NCBI GenBank assembly: GCA_009693325.1
Contig: SHXM01000005.1
Coordinates: 1-44,715, forward strand
Reading direction: 5' to 3'
Length of the DNA: 44,715 bases
DNA from: Rhodoferax sp.
GTDB taxonomy: Bacteria; Pseudomonadota; Gammaproteobacteria; Burkholderiales; Burkholderiaceae_C
This document shows positions 37,537-44,715 of the stretch, piece by piece (the stretch's first letter is position 1; each line of letters opens with the position of its first letter). Made by a program: the position numbers and the translations under genes. The notes beneath the pieces are model-generated. The model worked only from the letters and a program-made list of their open reading frames with translations, was not told where the DNA came from and did not search any database.

Positions 37537-39168
37537 ATGAGCTACTCCGCCCAGACCGACCGCTTTGTGCATGACCGACTGCCGCCGCCCGAGCAGTGGC
37601 CCCGGATCAGCTACGACTTGAGCGAGTTGCAGTTACTGGCGCGAGTGAACCTGGTGCAGGCCTTGTTTGAGGGCGTGGCCCGGCGTGGCCTGGGCGACCG
37701 GCCGCTGCTGCGCTCGCCCCGCCGCACCTTGAGCTACGCGCAGGCCCGGATCGAGGTGGCGCGCCTTGCGCAAGCCCTGGTGGAGGACTACGGCCTAGTG
37801 CCGGGCAACCGGGTGCTTCTGCGCGGCGGTAATTCCATCGGCATGGCGCTGGCCTGGCTGGCGGTGGCGCAGGCCGGGGCGGTGGCAGTGGCCACCATGC
37901 CGCTGCTGCGCGCCAAGGAGCTGATTGAGATCATCGACAAGTCGCAACCCACGCTGGCCCTGTGCGACGAGCGCCTGCTAGGAGAGTTGCAACAGGCCCA
38001 GGCCCAGCAGCCCGTGCTAAAGACCCTGGTCAGCTTTGATTCGCTGCACCAAAGCGGCCAACTGGCGCTCGCCGCCGCCCGCTACGACGGCCAGCACCCA
38101 GCCTGCGCCACCGCCGCTGATGACATCGCGCTGCTGGCCTTCACCTCGGGCACCACCGGCAAACCCAAAGCCGCGGTGCACACCCACCGCGACGTGCTGG
38201 CCGCCTGCGAAACCTGGCCGCGCCATGTGTTGCGCGCCACCCCAGATGACATCGTGATGGGCTCGCCGCCGCTGGCTTTCACCTTCGGCCTGGGCGGGTT
38301 GCTGATCTTCCCCATGTGGGCGGGTGCCTCGGTGTACTTCCCCGACATTCCCTACACACCGGAGGCGATGGCGCAGCTGATTTTTGACACCGGCGCCACC
38401 ATCGTCTTCACCGCGCCCACCTTTTACCGCCAGATGGCGCCCTTCATGCAGGAGCAAGCGGCGCAGCGGGGCCGGGCCGCGGCGCTGCGCCTGAGCGTCA
38501 GCGCCGGCGAGGGCCTGCCCGATGCCACCCGCCAACTGTGGAAAAACGCCACCGGCCTGGAGATGCTCGACGGCATTGGCGCCACCGAAATGTTCCACAT
38601 CTTTGTTTCGGCTGCGCCCGAGCAGGTTCGCCGCGGCGCCATCGGGCGCGTGGTGCCGGGTTACTCCGCCCGCGTTGTTGACGAACAGGGGCAGGAGCTG
38701 CCGCGCGGCAGCGTCGGCCGCATCGCCGTGATCGGGCCCACCGGCTGCAAGTACCTGGACGATGCGCGCCAGACCAACTATGTGAAAGACGGCTGGAACT
38801 ACCCCGGCGACGCCTTTGTGCAGGACGCGGATGGTTACTTCTTTTACCAGGCCCGCACCGACGACATGATCATTACCTCGGGCTACAACGTCGGCGCCCC
38901 CGAGGTCGAGGACGCCCTGCTGGGCCACCCGGCGGTGGCCGAGTGCGGTGTGATCGGCCAGAGCGACCTGGAGCGCGGCATGATTGTCAAGGCCTTTTGC
39001 GTGCTGCGCCCCGGCGCGGTGGGCGATGCCGCGCTGGTTCGGGCCCTGCAAGACCATGTCAAGGCCAGCATTGCCCCCTACAAATACCCGCGCGAGATCG
39101 AATTCCGCGACAAGCTGCCGCGCACCGAAACCGGCAAACTGCAACGCTTCAAGCTGAAAACCCCATGA
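37537..39168 (+). CDS. 2-aminobenzoate/benzoate-CoA ligase family AMP-dependent synthetase
   Basis: From ATG at 37537: MSYSAQTDRFVHDRLPPPEQWPRISYDLSELQLLARVNLVQALFEG; LLAFTSGTTGKPKAAVHTHRDVLAACETWPRHVL; DGIGATEMFHIFVS; TDDMIITSGYNVGAPEVED; KLPRTETGKLQRFKLK. Confidence 0.9.
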   Translation: MSYSAQTDRFVHDRLPPPEQWPRISYDLSELQLLARVNLVQALFEGVARRGLGDRPLLRSPRRTLSYAQARIEVARLAQALVEDYGLVPGNRVLLRGGNSIGMALAWLAVAQAGAVAVATMPLLRAKELIEIIDKSQPTLALCDERLLGELQQAQAQQPVLKTLVSFDSLHQSGQLALAAARYDGQHPACATAADDIALLAFTSGTTGKPKAAVHTHRDVLAACETWPRHVLRATPDDIVMGSPPLAFTFGLGGLLIFPMWAGASVYFPDIPYTPEAMAQLIFDTGATIVFTAPTFYRQMAPFMQEQAAQRGRAAALRLSVSAGEGLPDATRQLWKNATGLEMLDGIGATEMFHIFVSAAPEQVRRGAIGRVVPGYSARVVDEQGQELPRGSVGRIAVIGPTGCKYLDDARQTNYVKDGWNYPGDAFVQDADGYFFYQARTDDMIITSGYNVGAPEVEDALLGHPAVAECGVIGQSDLERGMIVKAFCVLRPGAVGDAALVRALQDHVKASIAPYKYPREIEFRDKLPRTETGKLQRFKLKTP

Positions 39169-39557
39169 AACACCTCCATCCCCCCGGCTGGGTGCCCGCC
39201 AAGGGCTACGCCAACGGGGTGGCCGCGCGCGGCACCCAGATTTTTGTGGCCGGCCAGATTGGCTGGAACGCCCAGCAGCAGTTCGAGAGCGATGATTTCA
39301 TCGCCCAAACTGCGCAAACCCTGCGTAATGTGCTGGCGGTGCTGGCTGAGGGTGGCGCCGGGCCCGAGCACATGGTTCGCATGACCTGGTACATCCTGGA
39401 CCGCAGCGAGTACAAGGCCCGTCTTAAAGAGCTGGGCCAGGTCTACCGCGAGGTGATAGGACGCCACTTCCCGGCCATGAGCTGCGTTCAGGTGGCCGGC
39501 CTGGTCGAGGCTCGGGCCAAGGTGGAAATTGAGGTGACGGCGGTGTTGCCGGATTGA
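39165..39557 (+). CDS. RidA family protein (enamine/imine deaminase-like)
   Basis: MKHLHPPGWVPAKGYANGVAARGTQIFVAGQIGWNAQQQFESDDFIAQTAQTLRNVLAVLAEGGAGPEHMVRMTWYI; ATG overlaps the ligase TGA. Confidence 0.92.
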   Translation: MKHLHPPGWVPAKGYANGVAARGTQIFVAGQIGWNAQQQFESDDFIAQTAQTLRNVLAVLAEGGAGPEHMVRMTWYILDRSEYKARLKELGQVYREVIGRHFPAMSCVQVAGLVEARAKVEIEVTAVLPD

Positions 39558-39603
39558 ATCGTCCAACAAAGCACGACAAAGCAATTGCTCCTGTGGGGAT
39601 CAC

Positions 39604-39690
39604 GCTGGCATGGCATCCGGCTTTGCGGCTGTCACCCGCCCTGCGGGCTCCTTCTTGATGCCGCTGCGCCGAATGCCATGCCATGCCAGC
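39604..39690. repeat. long interrupted inverted repeat downstream of ridA
   Basis: GCTGGCATGGCAT (39604-39616) ... ATGCCATGCCAGC (39678-39690), 13-bp perfect arms with further partial complementarity inside (TCCGGCTTTGCGGC / GCCGCTGCGCCGA). Confidence 0.75.
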
Positions 39691-39764
39691 CTGATCTGGC
39701 AAGGTGGTTGGCGCGCCAGAAATGAACATCCCCCTTTGGGCTTCGGGCGCGTAAACTGCCCATC

Positions 39765-40847
39765 ATGCGCATGCTCCGCTCGCTGCTTCCCCTGCTATTG
39801 GCTGCCCTGCTGGCCGGTTGTGCCGACACGCGTTATTACTACCAGTCGGTCAGCGGTCACCTGCAGCTGATGCAGGCGGCGCGGCCGGTGGGAGATTGGC
39901 TGGCCGACCCGCAGACCAGTGCAGAGCTCAAAACTCGGCTGATTCTGACCCAGCAAATTCGGGCATTTGCAGTGGCTGAGCTCAAGCTACCTGACAACGC
40001 CAGCTACCAGCGTTATGCCGACCTGCAGCGCCGCGCGGTGGTCTGGAACCTGGTGGCCGCGCCCGAGTTTTCGCTCAAGCTCGAGACCTGGTGTTTTCCG
40101 GTGGCTGGCTGCGTCGGTTATCGCGGCTACTTTAGTGAGGCCGAGGCGCGCACCCAGGCCGCTGCGTTGCAGCAGACCGGGCTGGAGGTCAGCGTCTATG
40201 GTGTGCCGGCCTATTCCACGTTGGGCTGGCTCAACTGGGCGGGCGGCGACCCGCTGCTCAACACCTTCATCCGTTACCCCGAGGGCGAACTGGCGCGGCT
40301 GATTTTTCATGAGCTGGCGCACCAGGTGCTGTATGTGCCTGACGACACCGCTTTCAATGAATCATTTGCCACTGCGGTGGAGCGTCTGGGCGCGCAGCGC
40401 TGGCTGGCGCAAGCGCTGACACCGGCAGCGCGGCAGGACTACACCGAGTCGGAACTGCGCCGCCGCCAGTTTCGGGCCCTGACGCTCGCCACCCGTGAGC
40501 GGCTCGCCCTGATTTACAAGAACCATTCGGCCCCAGGTCGGCAACAAGAGCTGGCACTGGCCATGAAAAAAATGGCCATGCAGGAGTTTCGTACCAGCTA
40601 CGCCGCCTTGCGCCAGGCCTGGGGCGGTTATGGTGGCTACGACACCTGGGTGGCCGAGGCCAACAATGCTACCTTTGGTGCGCAGGCCGCGTACGATGAA
40701 CTGGTGCCCGCCTTTGAGGTCCTGTTTGAACGCGAGTCACAGGACTGGCCGCGGTTCTATGCGGCGGTGCGCCGCTTGGCGCAGTTGCCGGAGCCCGAGC
40801 GCAACAGGGTCCTCAAGCAATTTATTCCCGGGGCTCAGAGTGGCTGA
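39765..40847 (+). CDS. predicted aminopeptidase, lipoprotein (zinc metallopeptidase-like)
   Basis: MRMLRSLLPLLLAALLAGCADTRYYYQSVSGHLQLM (lipobox LAGC) ... LIFHELAHQVLYVPDDTAFNESFATAVERLG (HExxH plus downstream E). Confidence 0.9.
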   Translation: MRMLRSLLPLLLAALLAGCADTRYYYQSVSGHLQLMQAARPVGDWLADPQTSAELKTRLILTQQIRAFAVAELKLPDNASYQRYADLQRRAVVWNLVAAPEFSLKLETWCFPVAGCVGYRGYFSEAEARTQAAALQQTGLEVSVYGVPAYSTLGWLNWAGGDPLLNTFIRYPEGELARLIFHELAHQVLYVPDDTAFNESFATAVERLGAQRWLAQALTPAARQDYTESELRRRQFRALTLATRERLALIYKNHSAPGRQQELALAMKKMAMQEFRTSYAALRQAWGGYGGYDTWVAEANNATFGAQAAYDELVPAFEVLFERESQDWPRFYAAVRRLAQLPEPERNRVLKQFIPGAQSG

Positions 40848-41154
40848 AATCCATCTGGCACGAGACCACGGCCTGGGCCTGCCCCGAGCCCGGGAAGTCG
40901 CCTTGGTCTGGGTGGCACAGGCCAGGCATGAGTTTGGCCTGCGCTGCACTTACCAAGAGACAGAGCAGGAGGACCTGGCCGATTTCAGCCGCCCGGGTGT
41001 GAGCGGCACGCTGCGAGTCAGCCGCACACAATTTGAGCTGACCGCCAAACTCGGTTTTCTGCTGAGTGCTTTCAAACACCGCATTGAGGCCGACTTGCAA
41101 AAAAACCTTGACCAGCTGCTGGCTGTCACACCAGACCGGCAGGACCTTCTTTAG
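40840..41154 (+). CDS. polyhydroxyalkanoic acid system family protein
   Basis: GTG start at 40840: (V)AEIHLARDHGLGLPRAREVALVWVAQARHEFGLRCTYQETEQEDLADFSRPGVSGTLRVSRTQFELTAKLGFLLSAFKHRIEADLQKNLDQLL. Confidence 0.82.
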   Translation: MAEIHLARDHGLGLPRAREVALVWVAQARHEFGLRCTYQETEQEDLADFSRPGVSGTLRVSRTQFELTAKLGFLLSAFKHRIEADLQKNLDQLLAVTPDRQDLL

Positions 41155-41405
41155 CTCAGGGATTCGATCAAATCGACATACTGCTGCATGGCATCGTCTG
41201 CAGCTGTGCCCTTCAAGCCGTTCCACGCCTCCCACTTGGCGCGGCCCACCATCTCGCTGAAGCCGGGCCTGGTTTCGTTGTTATCGCCCAGACTGGCCTG
41301 CTTGTACAGACCATAGATTTTGAGCAGGGTCAGGTTATCCGGGCGTTCGCTCAGGTCTTTTGAGTTGGCGACGGCGGCGTTGAATTGGGATTTAAGGTCA
41401 GACAT
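41151..41405 (-). CDS. acyl-CoA-binding protein (ACBP)
   Basis: From ATG at 41405: MSDLKSQFNAAVANSKDLSERPDNLTLLKIYGLYKQASLGDNNETRPGFSEMVGRAKWEAWNGLKGTAADDAMQQYVDLI. Confidence 0.95.
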   Translation of the reverse strand: MSDLKSQFNAAVANSKDLSERPDNLTLLKIYGLYKQASLGDNNETRPGFSEMVGRAKWEAWNGLKGTAADDAMQQYVDLIESLS

Positions 41406-41439
41406 GGTGGCTTGCGGATAGGTGGATGGACAGCCCAAG

Positions 41440-41473
41440 AACCGGGCCGGCGAGAATTATCGCCAGCCCGGTT
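41440..41473 (-). terminator. hairpin downstream of tetR, possible terminator
   Basis: AACCGGGCCGGCGA-GAATTA-TCGCCAGCCCGGTT, 13/14 stem pairs; no strong U tract. Confidence 0.5.
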
Positions 41474-41497
41474 GTTGGACGCTGGCAAGGCGCACCT

Positions 41498-42166
41498 TCA
41501 GGCCTGGTCGGTTTGGGCCTGGTAGGCCTGGGCCAGGGTGCGCAAATGCAGGCGCTGATCGGGCTCGAGGTAAGGCAGCAAGAGGTTGAGCACATGCAGC
41601 GCACCCCGCACCAGCGCTGCTTGCCCCCTGTCTGGCTCAAGTGCGCTGCGAGGGTTTTGCACGTATTCAAAACTCAGCCAGTAGCTCAGCACCACCACCA
41701 TGCACTGCGCTGTGGTGTCAACCGAAGACCCATCAATCTGCAGCGCGCCGGCGCGCGACATACCTTGCAGCAGAGACTTGAAGGCAGCTGTCTTGTGGTT
41801 AAGAACCGACTTTAGATGGGTCTCGAGCCGCCGGTTTTTGCTCAGCAGGTCATTGAGATCGCGGTATAAAAACCGGTATTGCCAGATCAGCTCAAACAGG
41901 CTGTGCAAAAAAAACCAGGCGTCCTCGACATTTTGCACGCCATCACTCGCCCCAAGCAGCGCATCAATGTCCCGCTCGAAACGATCAAAGAGCGCATTGA
42001 CCAGCGCCTCTTTGGCCGGGTAGTGGTAATACAGGTTGCCCGGGCTGATGCTGAGTTCGTGAGAGATCAGCGAAGTAGAAACATTGGGCTCGCCAAAGCG
42101 GTTGAACAGCGCAAGCGAGACCTCCAGAATACGCTCAGCCGTGCGCCGGGGTGCTTTCGTGGCCAT
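41498..42166 (-). CDS. TetR/AcrR family transcriptional regulator
   Basis: RRTAERILEVSLALFNRFGEPNVSTSLISHELSISPGNLYYHYPAKEALVNALFDRFE. Confidence 0.95.
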   Translation of the reverse strand: MATKAPRRTAERILEVSLALFNRFGEPNVSTSLISHELSISPGNLYYHYPAKEALVNALFDRFERDIDALLGASDGVQNVEDAWFFLHSLFELIWQYRFLYRDLNDLLSKNRRLETHLKSVLNHKTAAFKSLLQGMSRAGALQIDGSSVDTTAQCMVVVLSYWLSFEYVQNPRSALEPDRGQAALVRGALHVLNLLLPYLEPDQRLHLRTLAQAYQAQTDQA

Positions 42167-42175
42167 GGTCGGCCA

Positions 42176-42676
42176 TCACACGCGGCCACTGCCCGTACCC
42201 CGCGGCGGCGCCCCGCGTCTGGCCGCCACTTTTTTGGCTGGCGCGCTGCGGCCAGTCCTGGCCGACAAGGCCTGTACTGCGCGGCTAAGCTCGTCGAGCC
42301 GGGCCGCCAGAGCATTGAGGTCTTGGGCTGAGGGCATACCCAGCTTGTGCATGGCCCGGGCCACCCGGTCTTCAAAAATGCTCTCCAACTTGCCCCATTG
42401 GCCAGAGGCTTTGGAGGACACCTCAGCAGCCAACTCGGACGCCCGACTGCTGGCCTCGGCCAGCTTGGCCTGCGCCGCAGATTGGGTTTTGCGCTGCATG
42501 GCAACGCCCTCGTTGACCAGGACCTCAAAGGCCTTGCTGCCCTCGGCCTGGGCACGGTGAAAGGCGCCCAGGCCGGCCTGCCAAATTTGCTGCGCCGAGT
42601 CGCGCACGGCATCGCCCAGAGGGGGGTCGGCGGCTTGGGTTTTTGCAGTGCCGGATTTTTGTGCAGATTTGGCCAT
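42176..42676 (-). CDS. phasin family / polyhydroxyalkanoate granule-associated protein
   Basis: VRDSAQQIWQAGLGAFHRAQAEGSKAFEVLVNEG...EDRVARAMHKLGMPSAQDLNALAARLDELSRAVQAL then a Lys/Arg-rich tail. Confidence 0.88.
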   Translation of the reverse strand: MAKSAQKSGTAKTQAADPPLGDAVRDSAQQIWQAGLGAFHRAQAEGSKAFEVLVNEGVAMQRKTQSAAQAKLAEASSRASELAAEVSSKASGQWGKLESIFEDRVARAMHKLGMPSAQDLNALAARLDELSRAVQALSARTGRSAPAKKVAARRGAPPRGTGSGRV

Positions 42677-42876
42677 GGGGGCATCTCCAAGTGTTTAGGT
42701 GTTGGGCGGGGTGTCTAGGCCTGCTTGTGTGCGGCTGACTTTACCCCTTGCCGGGCCCCGGCGGTAGGGGCGCCGGCCTAATCTGTTGGCCCTGGTCCGC
42801 CTGCCCCCTCGGTGATAATCTCGGCTCAAATTACCCCCTGTCAGGCGGGCTTTGTCAACCTTCAAGTGTGTAACAA

Positions 42877-43950
42877 ATGATTTTGGTCACCGGCGGCGCC
42901 GGCTTCATCGGTGCCAATTTTGTGTTGGACTGGCTCAGCGTGTTGGATGAGCCGGTGCTCAATCTGGACAAACTCACCTACGCTGGCAACCCGGAAAACC
43001 TGGCCGCGCTGCAGGGGGATGCCCGACACGTGTTTGTGCAGGGTGATATCGGCGACGCAGCCTTGTTGCCCCAGCTGCTGGCGCAGCACCAACCGCGTGC
43101 CGTGCTCAACTTTGCCGCCGAAAGCCATGTCGACCGCTCCATCCACGGCCCGGAAGACTTTATCCAGACCAATGTGGTGGGCACCACACGCCTGCTGCAA
43201 AGCGTGCGCGCCTACTGGCAGGGCCTGGGTGATGCGCAGCGCGCCGCCTTCCGCTTTTTGCATGTCTCCACGGACGAGGTCTACGGCAGCTTGGGGCCGG
43301 GGGATGCGGCATTTACCGAAACCCACCGCTATGAGCCCAACAGCCCCTACTCGGCCAGCAAGGCCGCCAGCGACCATTTGGTGCGGGCCTGGCAACACAC
43401 TTACGGCCTGCCGGTGCTCACCACCAACTGCAGCAACAACTACGGCCCCTACCACTTCCCAGAAAAACTTATTCCTCTGATGATCGTCAATGCGCTGGCG
43501 GGCAAGCCGCTGCCGGTGTACGGCGACGGCCAGCAAATCCGTGACTGGCTCTATGTGACAGACCATTGCAGCGCCATCCGCCGCGTGCTGAAGGCGGGCC
43601 GGGTGGGCGAGGTTTACAACGTGGGCGGCCGGAACGAAAAGCCCAACCTGGAGATCGTTCACACCGTGTGCGCCCTGCTGGACGAACTGCGCCCGCGCGC
43701 CGACGGACATAGCTACCGCAGCCAGATCAGCTTCGTCAAAGACCGCCCGGGCCACGACCGCCGCTACGCCATCGACGCCCGTAAGATTGAACAAGAGCTG
43801 GGCTGGCGCCCGGCCGAAACCTTTGAGACTGGCATCCGCAAAACCGTGCAGTGGTACCTGGCGCATCCCGACTGGGTGGCCCATGTGCAAAGTGGGGCGT
43901 ATCGTGATTGGGTGGCCAAGCAATACGACCCGCAGACCAACAACGCATGA
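42877..43950 (+). CDS. rfbB: dTDP-glucose 4,6-dehydratase
   Basis: [20 protein letters not shown]...[13 protein letters not shown]...[26 protein letters not shown]...[10 protein letters not shown]...[17 protein letters not shown]. Confidence 0.97.
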   Translation: MILVTGGAGFIGANFVLDWLSVLDEPVLNLDKLTYAGNPENLAALQGDARHVFVQGDIGDAALLPQLLAQHQPRAVLNFAAESHVDRSIHGPEDFIQTNVVGTTRLLQSVRAYWQGLGDAQRAAFRFLHVSTDEVYGSLGPGDAAFTETHRYEPNSPYSASKAASDHLVRAWQHTYGLPVLTTNCSNNYGPYHFPEKLIPLMIVNALAGKPLPVYGDGQQIRDWLYVTDHCSAIRRVLKAGRVGEVYNVGGRNEKPNLEIVHTVCALLDELRPRADGHSYRSQISFVKDRPGHDRRYAIDARKIEQELGWRPAETFETGIRKTVQWYLAHPDWVAHVQSGAYRDWVAKQYDPQTNNA

Positions 43951-44715
43951 AAATCCTGCTGCTCGGCAAAAACGGACAGGTTGGCTGGGAACTGCAGCGC
44001 AGCCTGGCGCCGCTGGGTGAACTGGTGGCGCCAGGCCGTAGCGATGCGGACCTGTGCGGCGACCTCAGCAATTTGGACGGCCTGGCGCGCACCGTACAAG
44101 CCGTGCGGCCAGATGTGATCGTCAATGCGGCCGCGCACACGGCGGTGGATCGGGCCGAGAGCGAGCCTGAGTTGACCCACACCCTCAATGCCTTGGCGCC
44201 CGGCGTCTTGGCGTGCGAGGCCGCGAAAATTGGCGCCTTGCTGGTGCACTACAGCACCGACTATGTGTTCGACGGCAGCGGCAATCGCCCCTGGACCGAA
44301 ATCGATACGCCGGCCCCCTTAAGCGTCTATGGCCACAGCAAGCTCGAAGGTGAGCGTCTGATCCAGGCCGCCTGCCCGCAGCACCTGATTTTTCGCACCA
44401 GCTGGGTCTATGCAGCGCGCGGCACAAACTTCGCCAAGACCATGCTGCGCCTGGCCCAGGAGCGCGAACGCCTGACCGTCATCAACGACCAGTTTGGCGC
44501 ACCTACGGGTGCCGAGTTGATTGCCGACATCACCGCCCACGCCCTGCGCCAGTGCCTGCGCCAGCCCCATGATGCCGGCCTGTACCACCTGACCGCCAGC
44601 GGCGAGACCAGCTGGCATGGCTATGCCAACCAGGTGCTGGCCTGCAGCCGGCTAATGCACAGCGCCATAAAAATCAAAGCAACAAAGGTGGTGCCAGTGC
44701 CCAGCAGTGCCTTTG
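43947..44715 (+). CDS. rfbD: dTDP-4-dehydrorhamnose reductase (truncated by window edge)
   Basis: Starts 43947 overlapping the rfbB stop: [42 protein letters not shown]...[17 protein letters not shown]...[10 protein letters not shown]...YGHSKLEGE. Confidence 0.96.
   Translation, partial: MKILLLGKNGQVGWELQRSLAPLGELVAPGRSDADLCGDLSNLDGLARTVQAVRPDVIVNAAAHTAVDRAESEPELTHTLNALAPGVLACEAAKIGALLVHYSTDYVFDGSGNRPWTEIDTPAPLSVYGHSKLEGERLIQAACPQHLIFRTSWVYAARGTNFAKTMLRLAQERERLTVINDQFGAPTGAELIADITAHALRQCLRQPHDAGLYHLTASGETSWHGYANQVLACSRLMHSAIKIKATKVVPVPSSAF

Noticed and set aside
1-44715. CRISPR array, tRNA/rRNA genes, prophage or intact transposase
   Set aside because: No regularly spaced repeats, no tRNA/rRNA-like sequence, no phage structural or DDE/serine/tyrosine recombinase motifs seen. 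The only direct repeats are the two-copy REP-like element and the MITE-like pair.
42877-44715. rfbB-rfbD as an unusual polysaccharide locus
   Set aside because: Standard dTDP-rhamnose pathway gene order with the normal 4-bp overlap; truncated by the window edge so the rest cannot be judged.

Overview
The window is a GC-rich chromosomal segment from what looks like a betaproteobacterium (Comamonadaceae/Rhodoferax-like, inferred from gene content only). It is dominated by CoA-dependent aromatic/organic-acid catabolism. Four blocks stand out. (1) A tightly overlapping minus-strand operon (about 1-8852): lipocalin-like protein, PaaN-like aldehyde dehydrogenase, carotenoid-oxygenase-family enzyme, acyl-CoA ligase, alpha/beta hydrolase, nitronate-monooxygenase-like enzyme, thiolase and HxlR regulator. 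I could not match this set to a described pathway. (2) A Crp/Fnr regulator divergent from an acyl-CoA synthetase-LivGHMKF-PaaK-like ligase-2x Bug-BchC-like plus-strand block (18072-30505), with a perfect palindrome in the divergent promoter region and hairpin/REP-like repeats on both sides of the livM-SBP part. (3) A 2-aminobenzoyl-CoA (anthranilate) type operon (32582-39557) with a perfect palindrome over its apparently leaderless promoter, an internal MarR gene and a terminal RidA. (4) PHA-related genes (PHA-system protein, TetR, phasin), ACBP and the start of a dTDP-rhamnose operon. Other features include htpG, srkA, FKBP, TauE/SafE, an RsuA-family pseudouridine synthase, a VapBC-like/RIO kinase cluster, decayed toxin-antitoxin/ATPase remnants, and two copies of a MITE-like inverted-repeat element whose terminal repeats appear to supply the stop codons of the adjacent genes. 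No rRNA, tRNA, CRISPR or intact transposase was recognised. All family calls are from reading sequence motifs; no searches were run.
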